From an uncultured Verrucomicrobiota bacterium (GTDB lineage: Bacteria > Verrucomicrobiota > Verrucomicrobiia > Chthoniobacterales > SZAS-18): 5,948 nucleotides of DNA. This document shows, one piece after another, positions 1-5,948 of the stretch; positions within the stretch are counted from its first letter, which is position 1, and every line of letters begins with the position of its first letter. Under the pieces are notes generated by a model. It worked only from the letters and a program-made list of their open reading frames with translations. It had not been told where the DNA came from and made no database searches. The translations under genes and the position numbers were made by a program. The DNA is taken from contig CALMVM010000387.1 in NCBI GenBank assembly GCA_937873255.1, positions 713 through 6,660 of the forward strand, in the 5' to 3' direction.

Positions 1-3000
1 CGAATGGTCTGGTGGAAAGCTATTGTTTTCGAAGGCGGTTTGGGTTGCGATAGACGAGCCCAGCGAAGCCCAGGCCAACGCGCTCCCGGCCAATGGCTAC
101 ACGGTCATGGTCAAGAAGCGCGTCTATCAGGGCGACGGCTGCGTGATCACGGTCACGCCCTCGACGACGGTCGGCAACGTGAACCACCTCCCGGTGCAGT
201 TCGCGGCCGCCGTTTCCATGACAGCAACCGGCGGCGACGGGCAAACGGTGACGGCGACCGTGCCCCGCACCGGCGGCCTGTTGGTGCTGCCGATGCCGCG
301 GAGTGGCAGCACGATGGTGACGGTTTCCAGCGGCGGCATGTTCGCGGACCCGGGTGTTTCCACGCCGGTGACGGTGCTGCCTGGTCTGCGCTCGCCGACG
401 GATACCGGCCACGTCTCCATCGCGCCCAACCCATTCCCGACCAGCCTCGCCAACCAGAATAGCAGCACCACCCCGGCGCTCGAACTTATCGGCACGGTGC
501 AGGGGCGCCGGGCGCTCATGTTCGCGTCGGGGGAGACCATCGGTTTCGTCATCCCGGGCGAGGACCAGTTCCGCGCGCAAACCAATGTGCGCGCGGACAG
601 CTACGAAGTGCGTGACTTCGAAGGCAACCTCGTCGAGCGCGGCCCTCTCGCGCTCACTCCCAAGAACAGCGTGGTCCTGAACACCGCGATCACGAAGCCA
701 GGCAACTACCGCCTCGGACTCTATGACTCCGCGAAAGCTGCGGCGGGCCGGGTGGACTCGATGGGCTGGTGGAGCTTTGTCGTGTTCGCTGTCAGCCAGT
801 CACATCTGCCGCTGCTCGGAGTGGGCGGAAACGCCAATTTGCCCGGCGCTTACGGCGGTGTGCAGTTCGAACAGACGCCTGGGGCGACCTCGCTCGACTC
901 CGAAGCGGCCCTCAACGATTTCACCTCGGCGCAACCCTCCTCCGAGAATTTCGTGCGTCGCTCGTTTCTGTTTTCGCCGACCGTCACCACTGCGGCAACA
1001 CTCTCGGTGGCCGCGCCCGGCCGGATTTTGATCAACGGACAGGTGGTTCAGCCCCTGTCGCTCCAATACTACTCGGACGACCACTATTCTCCGGTGAAGT
1101 ACGCTTTCTCCGCAGGGAGTTCCTATTCGATCACCGTCGAAACCCTCCAGATGCAGGGCAGCGCCGTGCCGCCCCTGACCAGTTCGGTCAACGGGCTGTT
1201 TACCCCGACGAATATCCGGTCGCAAAACAACACGGTCGGCAAGGTCTCGGTCCAGGACTTCCCCGCCAACGTGGTTGCCGCGACCGGCGACCACAACGAC
1301 ATCGGCTACCGGGCGACGCTGGGCGCGGCCGGCAGCCTGACGCGCTATCCCCTGTACGCCAACACGGCCGTCGGCGACGTGCTTGACGGCATGAGGATGG
1401 ATCAGGCGCTCAACCTCGGGTTGCGAGATCCGGCGCGCCCGCGCCGCCGCCTCCTCCTCACCCTGCCGGGATTAACCAGCAATGCCGTGCGTTCGGGCGT
1501 CTATTCGCCTGGCGGACTGACCTCGTTCCTGCAGGCGCTGATCACCAACGGCATTGATCCGCTCAACCTCGCCATCGAATTCTGCAACGAGCCGGACGGC
1601 GATGGCGGCTATGGATCGGGCGCGGCCTATGCGGGGGTGTTCACCCAGTTCGCGGTGGCCGTGCGCGCGGCCAGCCCGAGCATCACCATTATCGGCCCGG
1701 GCACCGTTAGCATCGACCCCGTGAGCCGGAATTGGATCGACTCTTTCCTGTCGCAAATGACTTCCAGCCGAGCCCTGGGTTATCTCGATGGATTTTCCTT
1801 CCACTGCTACAACGCCATCGAAGGCAATCTCGGCAACGGACGGGCGAGCCTGGAAGCCCTTTCGGCGTTGCTCACGGCCCACGGAGTCGGCAACCTCCCG
1901 CTCTGGCAGACCGAGCAAGGCTACCCGGATGCGTACAACGGCACGGCCACGCCGCGGTTTGGCCCGCGCTGCCTGGGCGCGCAACTACTGTTGTTCGACC
2001 AGTACAATCTGCCCTGCGAACGCAACAGCTATTGGTACGTCGCCGGCGAATACGTCAACGCACCGCACCTCTACATGACGACCTTCAAGGGCGTGAGCGT
2101 CTACCCGAACGCCCTGTTGCTGCGCACCTGGAGCGACGAACTGGCGGGCAAGGCATTCACCGGCGGGTACACCGCGCGCGCGCCCTGGAACAACATCGTC
2201 TACGGCAATCAGTATAAGGGGGCTCACGGCTCCGAGGCGGTGTTGATGACCGATGGGGAGACCAGCTTGAACGTGCCGGTGTCGGTGGCCGGGATGGCTT
2301 CGGGTGTTCTGACCGTCGTTGGCTGGGATGGCAAGACCTCCCTGGCGGTGGTCGTCAACGGCGGCGCAACGATTCCCCTGTGCGACCTGCCCACGTTCGT
2401 ACGCCTGCCGGTGGGAGTGACGCTGACGTTGAACCCGCCGGCGGCCGGCACGAACCTCGCCGCCAGCGCAAGGTTCTCCTCGCCCTACCAGATCGACAAT
2501 GCAAATTTACTCAACGACGGAGTCTGGACCGGCAGCCAGCGTGTGAGCGAGTTCGGCGTCATCCCTCAGATCCTCCAGTCCACGGCCTCCGCAGACGTGC
2601 CCCTAGATCTGGATTTCGGAGGCAGCCAGACTTTCAACATGGTAGTGCTGTCCTGTGCGATGCCTTTTCAGCAAGATGGTAGCCTCCTCGACTTCGAACT
2701 CCAGCGTTGGGACGATGCGCAGCAAGCGTGGACGACGTTCCTCGCAAACACCGAGGAAGTTCGGGCCTATCCACAGTACGGGGTGTGCGAGCCGATCTCG
2801 CTCGTCGACTACAGCAAAGGAAGGCATCAGTTCGTCCTCCGGTTCCCTAACCAAACAACGAGCAGGCTGCGGTTGTTGATCCACAACGTGACCTGCGGAG
2901 GCTGCCCGACCGACGCCACCCAGGCCTATACCACCAACGCGGCTGGCGCCGTGCCGGCGATTCGGGAATTTGCGGTCTACAACGCGAGCCAGGCCGTGCG

Positions 3001-3052
3001 AGTCATGACGCCCAATATCCCGGTTCTCAACCCCGTCGCTGTCCCCGATTAA
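1..3052 (+). CDS. Multi-domain glycoside hydrolase, clan GH-A-like barrel with C-terminal F5/8-type domain (5' partial)
   Basis: The product is probably an extracytoplasmic glycosidase acting on a polysaccharide; the substrate is unknown. The frame is open from base 2 with no stop, so the real start and any signal peptide lie upstream. The TTG at 23 is only the first possible start inside the window, and residue numbers here count from it. Residues 1-160 are beta-rich. Residues 165-256 look like a beta-sandwich (FASGETIGF to WWSFVVFA), and 287-390 like another beta module. A TIM barrel spans roughly 430-725: TLPG near 480, EFCNEP with the presumed acid/base E523, FSFHCY with H594 and Y596, and WQTEQG with the presumed nucleophile E631. 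The NEP and TE pair 108 residues apart is typical of clan GH-A (GH5, GH39 and relatives); I cannot choose the family. Residues 735-805 form a small beta domain. Residues 809-987 resemble an F5/8-type carbohydrate-binding domain (NLAAS at its start, AIREFAVY at its end). It ends with TAA and has no anchor motif. It converges on polysaccharide-modification genes. Confidence 0.8.
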   Translation, partial: EWSGGKLLFSKAVWVAIDEPSEAQANALPANGYTVMVKKRVYQGDGCVITVTPSTTVGNVNHLPVQFAAAVSMTATGGDGQTVTATVPRTGGLLVLPMPRSGSTMVTVSSGGMFADPGVSTPVTVLPGLRSPTDTGHVSIAPNPFPTSLANQNSSTTPALELIGTVQGRRALMFASGETIGFVIPGEDQFRAQTNVRADSYEVRDFEGNLVERGPLALTPKNSVVLNTAITKPGNYRLGLYDSAKAAAGRVDSMGWWSFVVFAVSQSHLPLLGVGGNANLPGAYGGVQFEQTPGATSLDSEAALNDFTSAQPSSENFVRRSFLFSPTVTTAATLSVAAPGRILINGQVVQPLSLQYYSDDHYSPVKYAFSAGSSYSITVETLQMQGSAVPPLTSSVNGLFTPTNIRSQNNTVGKVSVQDFPANVVAATGDHNDIGYRATLGAAGSLTRYPLYANTAVGDVLDGMRMDQALNLGLRDPARPRRRLLLTLPGLTSNAVRSGVYSPGGLTSFLQALITNGIDPLNLAIEFCNEPDGDGGYGSGAAYAGVFTQFAVAVRAASPSITIIGPGTVSIDPVSRNWIDSFLSQMTSSRALGYLDGFSFHCYNAIEGNLGNGRASLEALSALLTAHGVGNLPLWQTEQGYPDAYNGTATPRFGPRCLGAQLLLFDQYNLPCERNSYWYVAGEYVNAPHLYMTTFKGVSVYPNALLLRTWSDELAGKAFTGGYTARAPWNNIVYGNQYKGAHGSEAVLMTDGETSLNVPVSVAGMASGVLTVVGWDGKTSLAVVVNGGATIPLCDLPTFVRLPVGVTLTLNPPAAGTNLAASARFSSPYQIDNANLLNDGVWTGSQRVSEFGVIPQILQSTASADVPLDLDFGGSQTFNMVVLSCAMPFQQDGSLLDFELQRWDDAQQAWTTFLANTEEVRAYPQYGVCEPISLVDYSKGRHQFVLRFPNQTTSRLRLLIHNVTCGGCPTDATQAYTTNAAGAVPAIREFAVYNASQAVRVMTPNIPVLNPVAVPD

Positions 3053-3082
3053 GTGTTGTCGGAAGTCATGCCCTGACCGATA

Positions 3083-3098
3083 CTTAGAGATATCTAAG
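3083..3098. repeat. Short inverted repeat between convergent genes
   Basis: CTTAGA-GATA-TCTAAG forms a perfect 6-bp stem with a 4-base loop, 30 bases after the hydrolase stop and 29 bases beyond the end of the acyltransferase remnant on the other strand. The stem is AT-rich and no T-tract follows on either strand, so an intrinsic terminator is only weakly supported. It could be a weak bidirectional terminator, a protein-binding site, or chance. Confidence 0.3.
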
Positions 3099-3126
3099 GA
3101 TAGCTCATTGTCAGAAGAGGACGTCG

Positions 3127-3453
3127 TCAATGAGTCGCGCCAAGAGTGGGGGGCTTCGGCGCTGCTTCTTGCAGCAACACGGCGTCCCGAGCATCCGTAG
3201 GCAGCCGCCCGCGCCGCGATTTCCACGCCGCCCGAATCCACTCACGGGCTGGACATTCGATAAAAAAGAACATCAGAACACTCAAGCCAACGGTCGCAGT
3301 CAAACCAACGAGCGACCAGAAAAGCGATGGATGCGTCAAGGAGAGGATACGACCGCAAGTCGCGTGCACAAGATAGAGTGAGTAGCTTGATTCTCCGAGA
3401 AGCACCAGCAGCGGCCAGGAAAGCCAGCGGGAAGGGGAGAGGCTGCAACCAAG
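3127..3453 (-). pseudogene. C-terminal remnant of a second acyltransferase-3 family membrane protein
   Basis: The open frame 3453-3127 carries only the last part of an OafA/YrhL-type (acyltransferase-3) protein. From the GTG at 3405 it shows LLGESSYSLYLVH (residues 2-14), a hydrophobic helix at about 28-48, then FIECPAR with E50. These match the family's end motifs SY-x-x-YL-x-H and F-x-E-x-P-x-R. Family members are usually 350-400 residues with about ten membrane segments; this fragment has at most 108 residues and two or three segments, and lacks the N-terminal catalytic region. A TAG at 3454-3456 closes the frame upstream. Beyond it the frame continues to an ATG at 3609 that overlaps the TGA of the preceding acyltransferase (ATGA), but those 51 codons do not look like the family. 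The tail differs clearly from that of the neighbouring intact copy, so it is not a recent duplication. It is most likely non-functional debris; a mis-sequenced intact gene is the alternative. Confidence 0.65.
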
Positions 3454-3575
3454 CTAACAATGAGTAAATGTCGCCCTGTTTAAGCGGTTCTTCCATATAA
3501 AGAGCGCAAGATTCTTTTGGAACAAGATCGCGCGCGACGAAAGGTATGTCGAATCGGTAGCAGCGCTGTAAATGC

Positions 3576-3598
3576 ATGGGGTCGGGAGGCAGACCCAT
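3576..3598 (-). terminator. Candidate hairpin downstream of the acyltransferase gene
   Basis: On the minus strand, ATGGGTC pairs with GACCCCAT across an 8-base loop: seven base pairs with one bulged C. It begins about 8 bases after the TGA of the intact acyltransferase, where a terminator would be expected. The following bases (GCATTTACAG) lack a real U-run, so an efficient intrinsic terminator is doubtful. If it works, it would also cut off transcription into the downstream remnant. Confidence 0.25.
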
Positions 3599-3605
3599 AA
3601 ATCTG

Positions 3606-4787
3606 TCATGCAACCGCTTGGCTGGCTGCGATGCGAGAGGACAATTTGTTGCCGCGCAGCCACGGCTGCTCGACCCACTGCCAGCTAAGCCAAGCCAAGC
3701 CAAGGGTGGGCGGCAAAGCTGTTAGGAAGGCCGTCCAATGATTTAGGTGCGCCCCGCAATAGAATCCGATGAGTTGTTGAACTGGAAATGCATAGAGATA
3801 GATGCCGTAGCTGAGGTCATTCGCCGTACCGAACTGCGAAAGCTTCCCGGCGGGTATAAACGCCAGTGCTAGGAGTAAGTAGGTCCCGAGGATTGGCAAC
3901 GTGAATGGCAGCAACCCGGCCACAAACGCTGAAGCCAACAGGGAGACCCCCGCACCGAAGACCAGCGTCAGGTTGAACCGGATGTGCTTGCGGAATGCGT
4001 AGCAGCACATGCCTGCAATGAAATAGACGAACAAACGAGGAATTTGATCGATTCCCCCCGACACATAATGCACCAGCGGATGCTCATCCAGACGGTTCCA
4101 GCGCGCAAAGCGCCCCAGGAATTGGCCCACGTAAAGCCCGTAAACCAGTGCAAACAGAATCACCAAAGCAACTCGCATCGTCCACACCGAAATGTGTCGG
4201 GACGCAACGTTGGCGGCAACACCAAGACCAGCTGCCATCAGGTAGCACAAAAATTCGTATCGAATAGTCCAGATTGAGCCGTTCACTACGTGTGGGAAGG
4301 GAACGGTCGTCAACGTCTCAGAGAAAGGAGGCATTTCCCAATTTTCGGTCAGGTTCAGTGTGTTGAAAACCCAAACAACCCAGTGGCTGGCCAATCCCGC
4401 CCAGTAAGAGGGCAGGTTGATTGATCCAAGCGGGGCGAACACCAGCAAAGTCATGAGCATTGCCGCAAAGAACCCAGGGTAGATGCGCGCAATGCGCTTC
4501 CTGAGAAAAGGCCACATCGCGCGCCCCCTGCACCAACTCATAGTGATGAGAAAACCGCTCAAGATATAGAATCCATAAACAGCGAGGTGTCCAGAATCAA
4601 TCGGATGGTCATCGCGTTGGTCTACCTGCTTGCTCAATAGCATGCCGATAGGATCAAGAAAATACGGTCCCAACAGCAGCGGCCGCGCGTGCGAGAACAT
4701 TACGGCGATTGCGAAAACCACGCGTAGAAAATTAAAGTTGTTTTTGCCCTGACAGTTCCAAATGGGCTGTGCGTTGATAAGGTTCAT
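3606..4787 (-). CDS. Acyltransferase-3 family (OafA/YrhL-type) membrane O-acyltransferase
   Basis: This is a 393-residue inner-membrane protein that probably transfers an acyl (most likely acetyl) group to sugars of an exopolysaccharide or O-antigen. Family marks appear in order: NFLRVVFAIAVMFSHA with R22 and H33 in the first membrane segment; YILSGFLI at 74-81; FLRKRIARIYP at 94-104 (the conserved basic loop); SIWTIRYEF at 171-179; RLFVYFIAGM at 251-260; LSYGIYLYAFP at 325-335; and VEQPW at 372-376 near the C-terminus. About ten hydrophobic segments are visible and the length is normal for the family. I chose the ATG at 4787 because the first membrane segment starts soon after it. The frame stays open to 5021, but that extension overlaps the glycosyltransferase and is hydrophilic without family features. 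The Shine-Dalgarno is poor (AGGA immediately before the ATG). It follows the glycosyltransferase by 112 bases on the same strand. Its GC is lower than the hydrolase's, which hints at separate ancestry. The sugar target cannot be told. Confidence 0.88.
   Translation of the reverse strand: MNLINAQPIWNCQGKNNFNFLRVVFAIAVMFSHARPLLLGPYFLDPIGMLLSKQVDQRDDHPIDSGHLAVYGFYILSGFLITMSWCRGRAMWPFLRKRIARIYPGFFAAMLMTLLVFAPLGSINLPSYWAGLASHWVVWVFNTLNLTENWEMPPFSETLTTVPFPHVVNGSIWTIRYEFLCYLMAAGLGVAANVASRHISVWTMRVALVILFALVYGLYVGQFLGRFARWNRLDEHPLVHYVSGGIDQIPRLFVYFIAGMCCYAFRKHIRFNLTLVFGAGVSLLASAFVAGLLPFTLPILGTYLLLALAFIPAGKLSQFGTANDLSYGIYLYAFPVQQLIGFYCGAHLNHWTAFLTALPPTLGLAWLSWQWVEQPWLRGNKLSSRIAASQAVA
3684..3703 (-). 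repeat. Pentanucleotide tandem repeat inside the acyltransferase coding sequence
   Basis: Three perfect copies of GCCAA (CTTGG on the coding strand, 3689-3703) plus one variant copy, GCTAA, at 3684-3688. It encodes part of LGLAWLSW in the last membrane segment of the acyltransferase. A gain or loss of one unit would shift the frame about 20 residues before the VEQPW end motif. Three copies are few for a true phase-variable tract. Confidence 0.6.
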
Positions 4788-4846
4788 ATCCTGCGAACAA
4801 CCGCAAAACCGAAATACACGCTTGACCAAATTGCCGATGTGCTCGC

Positions 4847-4875
4847 ATTGAACCGCGACATGGTCTGCCTGCCAA
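4847..4875 (-). promoter_or_regulatory. Candidate sigma-70-type promoter for the acyltransferase gene
   Basis: In the 112-base gap between the glycosyltransferase and the acyltransferase, the minus strand reads TTGGCA (4875-4870, five of six matches to TTGACA), a 17-base spacer, then TTCAAT (4852-4847, four of six matches to TATAAT). The transcript would begin near 4840, leaving a leader of about 50 bases before the ATG at 4787. Such matches arise by chance, and the host's sigma consensus is unknown. If real, the acyltransferase would be expressed independently of the damaged gene upstream. Confidence 0.25.
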
Positions 4876-4899
4876 ATCCTCTTTTGGGGTACGTCAGCT

Positions 4900-5910
4900 T
4901 TACGAGGCGCGTTCTCCCCGCCTGTCGGATTCCAAGAGTTGCTCCGCCCTGTCTTCCGCGTGTCCGGCGGCTTTGATGTGTTGTCGCAAAACGCCCAAGG
5001 TCGCGCGGAGGGGAGCGCCACCGCTGATTGCGGCCAGCGCCCGCCGCATCAACTGCGGCACAGATGAATGGAAACCTTCCACGTCGAAGCGGCGCAACTC
5101 CCGAAAGGCGGCGAGGCGCTTCGAGGATTCGGGAGTCGCCTTGTCACTCAATTGCAGGCAACGCATCCACTCTTCAATGTTTCCGAGTCTTGCCTCGGCA
5201 AAGTAGAGCCGATCTTTCCGTGCGACCGAATCAAATCTTCTGGCCGAGAACATGGATGGATGCACCCGGTATTCGAGCAGAGGTTGTGCGATCATGTGGA
5301 GCCCGCCTTCCAGCGCGGCGCGAAACGGCATGACGCAGTCCTCGGCTAAAATATCCGTGCGCATTGGTCCATACTTCGTGAACACGTGCCGGCGAAAGGC
5401 GGCGGAACACCCCAGAAATCCACCCGCGGCTCCGCTGGCGATAAATGCCTCCAGGGAAAGGTCCTTCGGCCAATCGATCCAGGAACGGGTGGACTCGGCG
5501 GCATCATTCCCGTTTTCGTCGATTGGCTAGATGTCCGAGAACACGTAGTCCGCGCCGGGGTTGCGCGACAAGGCGTCGACAATCGACTCGACGCGGGTCG
5601 GTCGCGAGCGATCATCGCCGCATTGCACCACGATGATGTCTCCCGAGCAGCGGCTCCAGGCGGCGTTGTAGTTTTCGACGATGCCGAGATTCCTCGGATT
5701 TTGGTGCAGCACGATTCGCTTGGTGCCTTCGTATTTGCCGGCCTCATCGCAGGCGAACTCGAACGTGCGGTCGGGCGAGCGATCATCGTAGATAACAATC
5801 TCGACGTTTTCGTAGGTCTGCGAGAGGGCGGACCGGATCGAATCACGAACGAATTTTTCGTGCTTGTAGCAAAGAATGCTGATGCTAACCAGCGGGTCGG
5901 GGTCGGACAT
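4900..5910 (-). pseudogene. Family-2 glycosyltransferase interrupted by one in-frame TAG
   Basis: One reading frame of 337 codons, from the ATG at 5910 to the TAA at 4900, encodes a GT-A-fold glycosyltransferase that would move a nucleotide-activated sugar onto a polysaccharide intermediate at the cytoplasmic membrane face. The N-terminus is classical: VSISILCYKHEKFV (8-21), ALSQTY (28-33), EIVIYDDRSPDRT (37-49, the nucleotide-binding aspartates), NLGIVENYNAAW (74-85), GDIIVVQCGDDRSRP (90-104, the DxD-equivalent). Codon 128 (5527-5529) is TAG, right after YVFSDI. Without any shift the frame continues PIDENGN and WIDWPKDLSLEAFI, then GFLGCSAAFRR (164-174), ILAEDCVMPFR (187-197, presumed catalytic-base region E190-D191) and a helical C-terminal tail. 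Total length is normal for the family. The 127-residue product up to the TAG lacks the catalytic-base and acceptor half, so it should be inactive unless the stop is suppressed or a sequencing error. There is no clear Shine-Dalgarno, and the frame is open to the window edge upstream, so the start is probable but not certain. Confidence 0.8.
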
Positions 5911-5948
5911 AGGGCGGGCGTCGCGTATGGCGGAGGTTGCTTGGGCGC

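Noticed and set aside
20..580. Long antisense open frames within the hydrolase, here and at 800-1294, 1472-1984 and 2603-3241.
   Set aside because: They are arginine/histidine-rich shadows of a GC-rich gene with no recognisable domains.
3130..3381. Small plus-strand open frames opposite the acyltransferase remnant.
   Set aside because: They are basic, low-complexity translations of the antisense strand, with no recognisable ribosome-binding site or family motif.
3242..3703. A 153-residue open frame on the minus strand across the acyltransferase end and the remnant.
   Set aside because: It overlaps two better-supported reading frames and shows no coherent domain or membrane pattern; at most its middle hints at a decayed part of the remnant.
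4788..5021. N-terminal extension of the acyltransferase to 5021 (471 residues).
   Set aside because: The extra 78 residues are hydrophilic, overlap the glycosyltransferase end in another frame and precede the first membrane segment without family features. The ATG at 4787 gives the normal length.
4900..5385. A separate 161-residue gene starting at a GTG.
   Set aside because: It is the same frame as the glycosyltransferase N-terminus, with only the TAG at 5527-5529 between them; the region 5386-5526 translates into clear family sequence that this start would cut off.
5911..5948. A possible end of an upstream minus-strand gene.
   Set aside because: Only 38 bases remain and more than one minus-strand frame is open; nothing is recognisable, so no call is made.
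1..5948. CRISPR arrays, insertion sequences, tRNA or rRNA genes, defence or toxin modules.
   Set aside because: Reading both strands gave no spaced direct repeats, transposase motifs, terminal inverted repeats or RNA-gene signatures.

Overview
The window looks like part of a bacterial surface-polysaccharide locus. It holds a large secreted-type glycoside hydrolase on the plus strand, convergent with a minus-strand group: a family-2 glycosyltransferase, an integral-membrane acyltransferase (acyltransferase-3 family), and the C-terminal remnant of a second acyltransferase of that family. GC is high in the hydrolase (53-77 % in hand-counted 60-base lines) and lower over the intact acyltransferase (45-57 %). 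The source is probably an environmental Gram-negative bacterium with a GC-rich genome. I cannot assign a phylum from this sequence alone.

Layout. Bases 1-3052 (+) encode a multi-domain beta-rich enzyme with a clan GH-A-like (beta/alpha)8 barrel and a C-terminal F5/8-type (discoidin-like) domain; its N-terminus lies outside the window. Bases 3053-3126 are the convergent intergenic gap with a short inverted repeat. Bases 3127-3453 (-) hold the acyltransferase remnant, preceded by about 150 bases with no recognisable gene and a possible hairpin. Bases 3606-4787 (-) are the full-length acyltransferase. Bases 4788-4899 are its leader with a candidate promoter. Bases 4900-5910 (-) are a glycosyltransferase interrupted by one in-frame TAG at 5527-5529. 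The last 38 bases show no assignable gene.

Working model (inference): the glycosyltransferase would add a sugar to a lipid-linked repeat unit on the cytoplasmic face of the inner membrane. The membrane acyltransferase would O-acylate (probably O-acetylate) the polysaccharide. The hydrolase would act outside the cytoplasm on the same or a related glycan. The minus-strand side shows decay: one gene carries a premature amber codon and another is reduced to its last quarter. The locus may therefore be eroding or switching its glycan structure. I see no mobile element, CRISPR array, tRNA or rRNA, and nothing that clearly amounts to a new type of system.
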